Of a stretch of 64,000 nt of DNA, positions 34,849 through 42,231 are shown in pieces. A program made the translations under genes and the position numbers. This DNA is from an uncultured Bacilli bacterium (lineage in GTDB: Bacteria; Bacillota_I; Bacilli_A; RF39; UBA660), in the NCBI GenBank assembly GCA_934098745.1, contig CAKOPG010000001.1:1-64000 (forward strand), in the 5' to 3' direction. The notes under the pieces are model-generated. The model was not told the origin of the DNA. It saw only the letters and a list, made by a program, of their open reading frames with translations, and did not search any database. Each line of letters begins with the position of its first letter. The first letter of the stretch is position 1.

Positions 34849-35188
34849 CACTAATAAAATGTCTTTAAATATAGTGTTAGGAATATCTTTCTATCTTTAT
34901 TTAACTTAATATTATTGTTTGATAATAGTAATTTAGATATATTTATATACTACGTTAGTCCCTTAGGGATAATAAAATGGAAGTAACTATTTAAGTTATT
35001 AATATAAGTTAGATAAGAAGAATAAAATATTAAAAAATGGTTGAAAAGATAGAATTTTTATGATAATATAAGGATGGCTTTTCAAAAAAATAGCACAAAT
35101 GTTGATTTAGATGTCTAGTGCCATAAATAATAAGGTGATATCTAAAAATGAGACATTTGGAAGATTAAACAAAAGGAGAGTGAAAAAT
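34849..35188 (+). promoter_or_regulatory. Intergenic region and rpsB leader
   Basis: The 373-base gap before rpsB holds the M16 terminator, dispersed repeat copy 2 (34951), a promoter TTGAAA (35041-35046)-N17-TAATAT (35064-35069), and a leader of about 115 bases. In the leader ATGTCT (35111-35116) can pair with AGACAT (35151-35156), forming a hairpin that ends before the AGGAG site. This may be a feedback leader for S2, but I cannot match it to a named family. Confidence 0.5.
34951..34974. repeat. Dispersed hairpin motif, copy 2
   Basis: TACGTTAGTCCCTTAGGGAT followed by AATA: TCCC and GGGA flank TTA. It differs from copy 1 only in the loop. Confidence 0.65.
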
Positions 35189-36148
35189 ATGGCAGTAGTA
35201 GCGATGAGTTACTTATTAGAAGCTGGAGTTCATTTTGGTCATCAGACTAAAAGATGGAATCCAAAGATGAAAGAATATATTTTTAACACTAGAGATGATA
35301 TTTATATCATGGATCTTCAAAAAACTACAGAAAAGTTAGAAGAAGCTTACAATGCTATTAAAGAAATTGTAGCTAATGGTGGAAAAATATTATTCGTTGG
35401 TACAAAGAAACAAGCAGCAGATGTATGTAAGGAAGAAGCTGCAAGAACAGGCATGTATTACATGACTGAAAGATGGTTAGGTGGAACTTTAACTAACTTT
35501 AAGACTATTAGAAATAGAGTTTATTACTTAGAGAAGATTGAAAAAATGGAAGCTGATGGTATTTTCGAGAAGTTGCCTAAGAAAGAAGTAGCTGCTCTTA
35601 AGAAGGAATACGATAAATTAAATAAGAATTTATGTGGTATTAGAGAGATGGATAAGTTACCACAAGCAGTTGTTATTGTTGATTCAACTAAGGAATATAA
35701 TGCAATTAGAGAAGCTAATAGATTAGGTATTCCAGTATTTGGATTAATAGATACAAATTGCGATCCAGATAATATCGATTATGTTATTCCAGGAAATGAT
35801 GATGCAGTTAAATCTATTAAGGTTATTCTTGGAGCATTAAATAATGGAGCTGCAGAAGCTTTAGGATTAGAAGTAGTAGATTATGTTACTGAAGATGAAA
35901 GTAAGAAACAAGTAAGAGTTCACGATAAGCCAATGAAGAAAGAAGAAAAGAAAAAAATAACTGAAGAAAAAGTTTCAGAAGTTAAAGAAGTAAAAGAAGA
36001 AGAAAAGCCAGTGGAAGTTCATGAAAAGACTCCAAAAATTGATTTAACTATTTTAACTGTAACTGAACTTAAAGAATTAGCTAAAAAGAAAGAAATTAAA
36101 GGCTATTCAAAAATGAAAAAAGAAGAATTAATTGAAGCCTTAAGATAA
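35189..36148 (+). CDS. rpsB: 30S ribosomal protein S2 with C-terminal SAP-like extension
   Basis: The protein is 319 aa from the ATG at 35189, which has AGGAG 8 bases upstream and gives the normal S2 start (MAVVAMSYLLEAGVHFGHQT). A start at 35111 would add 26 unrelated residues. Residues 1-235 are ordinary S2, with FVGTKKQA, RWLGGTLTNF and GIPVFGLIDTNCDP. Beyond that come about 45 Lys/Glu-rich residues and then a ~35-residue helical unit, LTVTELKELAKKKEIKGYSK, that resembles a SAP or Rho-N nucleic-acid-binding motif. Most S2 proteins end near residue 250, so the extension is lineage-specific. EF-Ts follows after 21 bases, the standard order. Confidence 0.96.
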   Translation: MAVVAMSYLLEAGVHFGHQTKRWNPKMKEYIFNTRDDIYIMDLQKTTEKLEEAYNAIKEIVANGGKILFVGTKKQAADVCKEEAARTGMYYMTERWLGGTLTNFKTIRNRVYYLEKIEKMEADGIFEKLPKKEVAALKKEYDKLNKNLCGIREMDKLPQAVVIVDSTKEYNAIREANRLGIPVFGLIDTNCDPDNIDYVIPGNDDAVKSIKVILGALNNGAAEALGLEVVDYVTEDESKKQVRVHDKPMKKEEKKKITEEKVSEVKEVKEEEKPVEVHEKTPKIDLTILTVTELKELAKKKEIKGYSKMKKEELIEALR

Positions 36149-36169
36149 ATTGAAAAGGAGCGAATATGC

Positions 36170-37042
36170 ATGATTAGTGCAAGTATGGTAAAAGAGCTAA
36201 GAGAAGCAACTGGTGCTGGAATGTTAGATTGTAAGAAAGCATTAGAAGCCTCTAATGGTAGTATGGAAGATGCTATTACTTGGCTTAGAGAAAAAGGAAT
36301 TTCTAAAGCCGCTAAGAAGGCTTCAAGAATAGCAGCTGAAGGATTAGCTGAAGCTAAGGTAGAAGGTAATAAAGCAGTTATTGTGGAAGTAAATTCTGAA
36401 ACTGATTTCGTAGCTAAGAATGAGGAATTTAAGAGTTTAGTTAATATTATTGCTGATACATTACTTAGCAATAGTGATGTTAAAACAATTGAAGAGGCTA
36501 ATAAATTAATGCATGATGGTAAAACTATTGAAGAGTTAGTTATTGAGAAAACTTCTACGATTGGAGAAAAGTTATCTTTTAGAAGATTTCAAATAGTAGA
36601 GAAAGAAGATAGTCAAGTATTTGGAACTTATTCACATATGGGTGGTAAGATTGTAGCCCTTTGTGTTCTTAGTAAAGATACTGAAGTTGCTAAAGATATA
36701 GCTATGCAAATAGCAGCAATGAAACCAATATATTTGAATAGAGATGAAGTTCCTTCAGATGTTTTAGAAAAAGAGAAGACTATTCTTACAGAACAAGCTG
36801 AAAATGAAGGATTAGATGCTACAAAGATTCCAATGATTGTTAATGGAAGAATTAATAAATACTATGAAGAAGTTTGTTTAGTAGATCAAGGATTTATTAA
36901 AGAAAATAAGATGAAAGTTAACAAATATGTAGAGTCTAAAGGTACAGAAATAGTTTCATTTGTTAGATATGAAGTTGGCGAAGGAATGGAAAAAAGAGAA
37001 GAAAACTTTGCTGATGAAGTAATGAAACAAATTAATGGATAA
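36170..37042 (+). CDS. tsf: Elongation factor Ts
   Basis: The protein is 290 aa and is the nucleotide-exchange factor for EF-Tu. The N-terminal UBA-like domain (VKELREATGAGMLDCKKAL, residues 7-25) and the core motif NSETDFVAKNEEF (about 75-87), whose TDFV loop opens the EF-Tu nucleotide site, are intact. The later half has the normal coiled region and FVRYEVGEG near the end. AAGGAG precedes the ATG. It follows rpsB by 21 bases and ends at a terminator. Nothing unusual is seen. Confidence 0.97.
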   Translation: MISASMVKELREATGAGMLDCKKALEASNGSMEDAITWLREKGISKAAKKASRIAAEGLAEAKVEGNKAVIVEVNSETDFVAKNEEFKSLVNIIADTLLSNSDVKTIEEANKLMHDGKTIEELVIEKTSTIGEKLSFRRFQIVEKEDSQVFGTYSHMGGKIVALCVLSKDTEVAKDIAMQIAAMKPIYLNRDEVPSDVLEKEKTILTEQAENEGLDATKIPMIVNGRINKYYEEVCLVDQGFIKENKMKVNKYVESKGTEIVSFVRYEVGEGMEKREENFADEVMKQING

Positions 37043-37050
37043 TAATATAG

Positions 37051-37080
37051 ACACTAGGAATGTAAAATTCTAGTGTTTTT
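37051..37080 (+). terminator. tsf terminator
   Basis: ACACTAG (37051-37057) pairs with CTAGTGT (37070-37076), with T's after, 8 bases past the tsf stop. Confidence 0.85.
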
Positions 37081-37128
37081 CTTTACTTTGAGATAAACTC
37101 CGCGTAAAATAGAAATAGAGGTAGTAAA

Positions 37129-37407
37129 ATGGAAATAAAAAAAGTAGAGAAGACTAAACTTAATGATGTAACGTTAGCTCTTTGTAAAAGATTAGATATC
37201 TATAAAGATAGTGTTAAGAGAGATATGACTAAAGGTGATACTAAAGTAATGGCAGGAGTAGAATTAGTACAAGAATTTATAAGAGAAATTAATCCTTGTA
37301 TATTAGAAGAGAAAATAAGTTATGATTCAGAATTTATGTTAGATAATTATAGAAAATTAAAAGAAGGCAAAATGCAGTGTATTGTTATATGGTATTTTGC
37401 AATCTAA
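37129..37407 (+). CDS. Hypothetical 92-aa protein
   Basis: This is a small, charged, probably helical cytoplasmic protein with no recognised motif. AGAGGTAG lies 8 bases before the ATG and the codon use matches the surrounding genes, so it is likely real. The C terminus (MQCIVIWYFAI) is unusually hydrophobic for so charged a protein, which could mean truncation of a longer ancestor or a tail that meets the membrane. It lies between the tsf terminator and the 11-bp inverted repeat at 37422, and the next gene is 200 bases away, so it appears monocistronic. Confidence 0.5.
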   Translation: MEIKKVEKTKLNDVTLALCKRLDIYKDSVKRDMTKGDTKVMAGVELVQEFIREINPCILEEKISYDSEFMLDNYRKLKEGKMQCIVIWYFAI

Positions 37408-37421
37408 ATGGATATTAACTA

Positions 37422-37464
37422 ACTATATTCATCGTATGCTAAGTAATCAGGATATGAATATAGT
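37422..37464. repeat. 11-bp perfect inverted repeat
   Basis: ACTATATTCAT (37422-37432) and ATGAATATAGT (37454-37464) flank a 21-base loop. No T tract follows, so it is not a standard terminator. It lies upstream of the acyl-adenylate ligase gene and may be an operator or an RNA stem. Confidence 0.55.
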
Positions 37465-37606
37465 GAAAGTAAAAAGAAAATTAAATAATATTTGAAATAT
37501 ATAGTTATTCATGATAGAATATGGCATGAAGATGGGAAAATAGGGTATATACAGGTATATTATAAATATGTTATTATAGTATAACCATCTTGTGAGGGGA
37601 AGTAGT

Positions 37607-39433
37607 ATGAGAAAAGAAGATTTAATTAAATTAAAAGAAAAGATTAATGATTTATCAAAGAGAAAAGAAACAGGGTATCCAAGTATTGACAAGACACATA
37701 TGAAAGGAACAACATTATTTGAAAGACATCCAATTATTCCATCAATGACTTTTTCTCAAATACTAGACTTAATGTTTATGTTGCAGGGAAATCATAATAT
37801 AGTAGATTGTTTGGATTTGAGAGTGGATGTAAATGATTTTAAAAAAGATAGTTTGATAGTAGCTAAAGCATTACTTGAATTGGGAGTAAAGCCTAAAGAT
37901 ATTATTACGGTATCTATGCCTAATTATTATCAAGCTATTCCGGTATTTAAAGCTGCTAATATGATTGGGGCTACAGTTACATATTTGAATCCACTTGCTT
38001 CAATTGAAGAAACTAAAAGATATTTAAACTTATATGAATCGCAAATATTTATAAATACTGATAATATGAGTATTTACAATGAAGATATAAAAAGAGACAC
38101 TAAAGTTAAACATATTATTACTATGAGAGAAAAATTAAGAAATAATAGAGACTTTAATCAAGATAATGGTTATAGTATAGGTAATAATGATAATGTAGAT
38201 TTTCATGAATTAGAGAGAGTTGGAAGTTATCAAAAGGGAAGAGTTGGAAAGAGTTTTGGAGGAAAACAAGATGCATTAATATTGTACACTAGTGGATCTA
38301 CTGGTAAAGCTAAGAGTTTACTTTTTACAAATGAAAATTTAATTGCTTCTTGTATATATCTAAAAAATTCTACCCATGTTCTTAAAGTTACTCCTGATGA
38401 TTCTCGTTGGATGAATGTAGTACCATTTATGTATCCATATGGATTTGGAGCTTCAGTATTACAAACATTTTTGAGTGGTAGAGAAGTAATTTTAACACCT
38501 AATCTAAGTCCTGATAATATTGCTTACTATTATAGTAAAAATCCACATTTAGTATTTGGCAGTCCAGCTCATTTAGAACTTACAAAGAGAAATTTACCAA
38601 AAGATCAAAAACTTCCTGGTCTTAAAATATATTTGTCAGGTGGAGATTACTTGTCAGTTAATCAATCACATGCTGCAATTGAGTTTTTTAAAGAACATGG
38701 AGCAAATGCTACGATTAGTAATTCTTCAGGTACTGGTGAAACTTTAGGCTGTAGTACTAATGCAATGAATGTACCATATCGTCCTGAAACAGTAGGACAA
38801 TTAGTAGTTGGTCCAAAATATTTAATAGTTAATCCAGATACAATGGAAGAAGTAAAATATGGAGAGACTGGAGTTTTATGTACTTCAGGTAAACATGTAT
38901 TTAAGGGATATTATGGAGAACCTGAAAAAACTGAAGAAGTAATGACAACAATTAATGGAAAAAGATATTATAAGACTGGTAATATTGGATATTTAGATGA
39001 AGATAGATATTTTACTCTTATAGGTAGATCTTCTAGATTCTTTATTATAAATACTTTAAATAAAGTATATTGTGAATTGGTACAACTAGTGGTTTCTAAT
39101 ATAGATATAGTTGATAGTTGTGCTATTGTTCCTAAACCTAATGATGATAGTTTATATAAATGTAAAGCTTATGTAGTACTTAAAGATGGAGTAATGCCTA
39201 CTAAAGAAGTAGAAGAATATATAATTAATAAATGTCATGAAACATTTTATGATATAACTACACAAGAAAGTATTACTTTGAAAGACTATGAAATACCTGA
39301 ATCAGTTAGCTTTTTAGATACTTTACCTAGAACAGAAGTTGCTGAAAAGATTAATTATGAATTGCTTAAAAAGATGGCTTCGGAAGAATATGAGAAAGAG
39401 AAAAATATTAAAATAAGAAAATTAGAAAAATAG
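37607..39433 (+). CDS. ANL-superfamily acyl-adenylate-forming enzyme (acyl-CoA synthetase-like)
   Basis: The protein is 608 aa from the ATG at 37607 (GAGGGGA upstream; the GTG at 37592 precedes that site). Core motifs are complete: LYTSGSTGKAK (A3, ATP phosphates), SSGTGETLG (A5), YKTGNIGYLDEDRYFTLIGR (A7/A8 with the hinge Asp) and LPRTEVAEKINY with the catalytic Lys near the C terminus. It activates a carboxylate as an acyl-AMP and probably passes it to CoA or a carrier. The chain length or substrate cannot be told. No carrier protein, thioesterase or fatty-acid genes lie nearby, so it works alone or with genes elsewhere. Confidence 0.9.
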   Translation: MRKEDLIKLKEKINDLSKRKETGYPSIDKTHMKGTTLFERHPIIPSMTFSQILDLMFMLQGNHNIVDCLDLRVDVNDFKKDSLIVAKALLELGVKPKDIITVSMPNYYQAIPVFKAANMIGATVTYLNPLASIEETKRYLNLYESQIFINTDNMSIYNEDIKRDTKVKHIITMREKLRNNRDFNQDNGYSIGNNDNVDFHELERVGSYQKGRVGKSFGGKQDALILYTSGSTGKAKSLLFTNENLIASCIYLKNSTHVLKVTPDDSRWMNVVPFMYPYGFGASVLQTFLSGREVILTPNLSPDNIAYYYSKNPHLVFGSPAHLELTKRNLPKDQKLPGLKIYLSGGDYLSVNQSHAAIEFFKEHGANATISNSSGTGETLGCSTNAMNVPYRPETVGQLVVGPKYLIVNPDTMEEVKYGETGVLCTSGKHVFKGYYGEPEKTEEVMTTINGKRYYKTGNIGYLDEDRYFTLIGRSSRFFIINTLNKVYCELVQLVVSNIDIVDSCAIVPKPNDDSLYKCKAYVVLKDGVMPTKEVEEYIINKCHETFYDITTQESITLKDYEIPESVSFLDTLPRTEVAEKINYELLKKMASEEYEKEKNIKIRKLEK

Positions 39434-39436
39434 TTT

Positions 39437-39467
39437 AGAGAATAACAGTAGTTTATTCTCTTTTTTT
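39437..39467 (+). terminator. Rho-independent terminator
   Basis: AGAGAATAA pairs with TTATTCTC, then T7, directly after the ligase gene. Confidence 0.85.
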
Positions 39468-39509
39468 GAGTATTATGATATAATCAATTTATATGATAGG
39501 AGTGATATG

Positions 39510-41303
39510 ATGGCTAGTGGTATTTATTTTCCAATAGCGGCTTTGGGTTTTGCATTGTTGACAGTTATTACATTTTATGTTAAAAAGCCGATTAAATCAA
39601 TGGAAACAAGAATATATAAATACTTGATGGTTTCTAATCTTTTGGGATTGGTATTAGAACTTGATTGTACATTTGCATCTTATATTAGTAATACATTACC
39701 AAAAGTTAGTGATTTTATTTTGAAAACTTATTTGGTGTATAATTTAATATGGACATTAATTCTTACTATATATGTTTTATATATATCAGTCAATATTAAT
39801 GTACTTAGTAAGTATAAAAATAATTTAAAATTTCTTATAGGATTGATATCAGTAGTTAGTATTTATTTTATATATCATTTGGAATGCATTTTAGTAATAC
39901 AAGATAATTTTAGAGTTAGATATACTGAAGGGCCTAGTGTTAATTTTACTTATACAATATGTGGTGTTTTGATATTTATAATAGTTTTATTAATGTTTAT
40001 AAATAGAAAAAATTTAAGTAATAAAAGATATATACCTATTTTTATATTTTTAGTTGCAATAGTTTTGGGAATTATTATTCAAAAAAATATTCCTGGATTA
40101 TTGATTATGACTTATGTTGAAACACTTACTGTAGCTATTATGTACCATACGATAGAGAATCCAGATATGAAACTACTTAAAGAAATGCATGAAGCTAAAG
40201 AGATAAGTGATAATGCTAATGAAGAGAAGACTTTGTTTTTATATAATATGACACAAGAGATTAGAGCTACTACTAAGAATATTGATAATGAAGCAGATAA
40301 TATAATAGATAGTGATGATATAGAATTTGATAGAGATAGTGCTAGGAATATTAAGGGAGAGACTTCTAAATTTAGAATGATGACGAATGATATCTTAGAT
40401 GTATCAGCAATAGATTCGGCTAATATTAAGATATATAATAGTAGTTATAATTTAAAGTTATTACTTAGGAGTATTATAAGTAATTATACGGAAATTTGTA
40501 AGAATAAGAATTTAGAATTTAGAACTAATATAGAACATAATATACCAGAATCTTTATATGGAGATAGTATAAATTTAAAGAAAGTAATTAGTCAGTTACT
40601 TACATATTGTGTTAAGGATACTAGTAAGGGATATGTAGAATTTGATATTAATACAATTATTAAAGGTGATATAGTAAGATTAATAATTACGATAGAAGAC
40701 TCTAGTATGGGGATTAAGAGTAGTGATTTAGAACAGATAAAAGTAGATGATAAGAATATATCTGAAAGTTATAAATTAATAACACTTATGAATGGAGCTA
40801 TGGTAATAACTTCTAATTATGGTATTGGTAATAAAATAAATATTATTCTTGATCAAAAGATAAATAAGAATAATAATAAAGATAAAAAGAAATATCAAGA
40901 AATATATGATAATAAGAAGATATTAGTAATAGATAATAGTGAATCTAGTATAAAAATAGTAGAGAAGTTACTTAAGAATAGTAATATAGAAATAGATTAT
41001 TCATTAAATGGGAAAGATGCTTATAAAAAGATTGTTACTAAGAATAGATATGATTTAATATTATTAGATGAAGAACTCAATACCATTACTGGAGAAGAAA
41101 TGCTTGAGAATCTTAAGAAAATAAGAAATTTTAATATACCAGTAATCTTACTAAGTAAAGATAATAAGTATGAATATAATGAAGAATATATTAAGATGGG
41201 CTTTAGTGATATATTGATTAAACCTATTAAGAAGGAAGTATTATTAGAAAAGATAGATAAGAATATTATTAAGAGAGAGGATATATTTAGTGATAAGAAA
41301 TAA
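39510..41303 (+). CDS. Hybrid sensor pseudokinase with receiver domain
   Basis: The protein is 597 aa. The ATG at 39510 has better spacing to AGGAG than the ATG at 39507. Residues 1-210 contain about seven membrane segments, a 7TM-type sensor. The dimerisation segment reads LYNMTQEIRATTKNI where hybrid kinases have NMSHEIRTPLN, so the phospho-accepting His is Gln. The ATPase part is also degraded: the N-box region lacks its Asn, and DTGIGI is replaced by EDSSMGI. The C-terminal receiver keeps the phosphorylatable Asp (LILLDEEL), the Ser (VILLSKD) and the Lys (ILIKPIK). It cannot act as a kinase but could relay a phosphate received elsewhere, or signal by binding. The CYTH gene starts 15 bases downstream. 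Confidence 0.85.
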   Translation: MASGIYFPIAALGFALLTVITFYVKKPIKSMETRIYKYLMVSNLLGLVLELDCTFASYISNTLPKVSDFILKTYLVYNLIWTLILTIYVLYISVNINVLSKYKNNLKFLIGLISVVSIYFIYHLECILVIQDNFRVRYTEGPSVNFTYTICGVLIFIIVLLMFINRKNLSNKRYIPIFIFLVAIVLGIIIQKNIPGLLIMTYVETLTVAIMYHTIENPDMKLLKEMHEAKEISDNANEEKTLFLYNMTQEIRATTKNIDNEADNIIDSDDIEFDRDSARNIKGETSKFRMMTNDILDVSAIDSANIKIYNSSYNLKLLLRSIISNYTEICKNKNLEFRTNIEHNIPESLYGDSINLKKVISQLLTYCVKDTSKGYVEFDINTIIKGDIVRLIITIEDSSMGIKSSDLEQIKVDDKNISESYKLITLMNGAMVITSNYGIGNKINIILDQKINKNNNKDKKKYQEIYDNKKILVIDNSESSIKIVEKLLKNSNIEIDYSLNGKDAYKKIVTKNRYDLILLDEELNTITGEEMLENLKKIRNFNIPVILLSKDNKYEYNEEYIKMGFSDILIKPIKKEVLLEKIDKNIIKREDIFSDKK

Positions 41304-41318
41304 TCCAGGAAGGTTATG

Positions 41319-41957
41319 ATGGAATTAGAAGTTAGATATTATTATAATAATGAAAAGTATGATGAATTAGCGAAATTGATTAAAGATAGGACTAGTCTTT
41401 TGGATAAGGGAGAATTTTATGAGAAGACTATTCAATATAATCATCCGATGAAAGAATATGATTTTTATTCTAAAGAGATAGATGGAAGATTTAGAATTAG
41501 AATTACTAAAGGAAAAGATGATAGTAAATGTATGATATCTTGGAAGAAGAGAATGGGAGAAGTAAAACAAGATGATATTAATCAAGAGGAGGAAATAGAA
41601 GTTGGTATTAATAGTCAAGATTATAATAATTTGATAAAGTTAGTTAGTGATACACTTCATATGGTAAGAGTAGAAAGTTATGAGAGATATCGTCATGTAT
41701 TTAAAAATGATGAAGTAGAGGTAGTAATAGATAGATATCCATTTGGTATTTGTTTAGAGGTAGAAAATAAAATAGATAGTGATGATATTGATATGATTAA
41801 AGATAATGTTAAGAAATGGGTATCAATGTTAGGACTTAGAATAGAAGACTCTTATAAGTTATCTTGGGATGATAAATATAGTGAATTATGCAAGGAACAG
41901 GGAAAGACTATATATAGTGACGTATTATTTAATAAAGATATGCCAGAAGTGAAATAA
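41319..41957 (+). CDS. CYTH-like domain protein
   Basis: The protein is about 212 aa. The start is the ATG at 41319 (AGGAAGG 5 bases upstream; the ATG at 41316 is also possible). The N terminus MELEVRYYY matches the ExExK/R signature of the CYTH fold, and the alternating charged strands RFRIRITKG, MISWKKRMGE, EEIEVGIN, RYRHVFKNDEVEVVIDRYP and CLEVENK form the usual metal- and triphosphate-binding tunnel. CYTH enzymes act on triphosphates (class IV adenylyl cyclase, thiamine triphosphatase, polyphosphatase). Which reaction applies is unknown. Its close linkage to a sensory pseudokinase favours a nucleotide-signal role, by inference. Confidence 0.8.
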   Translation: MELEVRYYYNNEKYDELAKLIKDRTSLLDKGEFYEKTIQYNHPMKEYDFYSKEIDGRFRIRITKGKDDSKCMISWKKRMGEVKQDDINQEEEIEVGINSQDYNNLIKLVSDTLHMVRVESYERYRHVFKNDEVEVVIDRYPFGICLEVENKIDSDDIDMIKDNVKKWVSMLGLRIEDSYKLSWDDKYSELCKEQGKTIYSDVLFNKDMPEVK

Positions 41958-41961
41958 ATAC

Positions 41962-41990
41962 TAGACAAACTATAAAAAAAGTTATATAAT
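41962..41990 (+). promoter_or_regulatory. thrS T-box promoter
   Basis: TAGACA (41962-41967), 17-base spacer, TATAAT (41985-41990). Confidence 0.75.
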
Positions 41991-41996
41991 AATTTG

Positions 41997-42209
41997 CGAA
42001 TCAAGAAAAACTATGATTAGGATACGATTATATTATTAGATTTAGAGAGAGTTAGTGGGTGGTGGAAACTAATATGAAGATGATATGATTACTACCTAGG
42101 AGTTGCTACTGAAAAGATAGCCGGGATATAATCTCGTTAATTAAATTAAGACCAAATTAGGATGGTACCGTGTTTATATACACTCCTTATAAGGGGAGTG
42201 TTTTTTAGT
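41997..42209 (+). promoter_or_regulatory. T-box riboswitch for threonyl-tRNA
   Basis: The leader has the stem I signature AGAGAGAGTTAG...GTGGTGGAAAC, a specifier region with ACC (Thr) at 42094-42096, the antiterminator T-box AATTAGGATGGTACCGTG (42155-42172), and a terminator ACACTCCTT/AAGGGGAGTGT with T6 (42180-42206). Uncharged tRNA-Thr should stabilise the antiterminator and allow thrS transcription. Confidence 0.93.
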
Positions 42210-42231
42210 TATATGAAGGAGAGTGAATGAT

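Noticed and set aside
35111..35188. Upstream start extending S2 by 26 residues
   Set aside because: The added residues do not match S2, and the AGGAG site fits only the ATG at 35189.
36103..36471. 122-aa minus-strand ORF over the rpsB/tsf junction
   Set aside because: It overlaps two certain genes and shows no motif.
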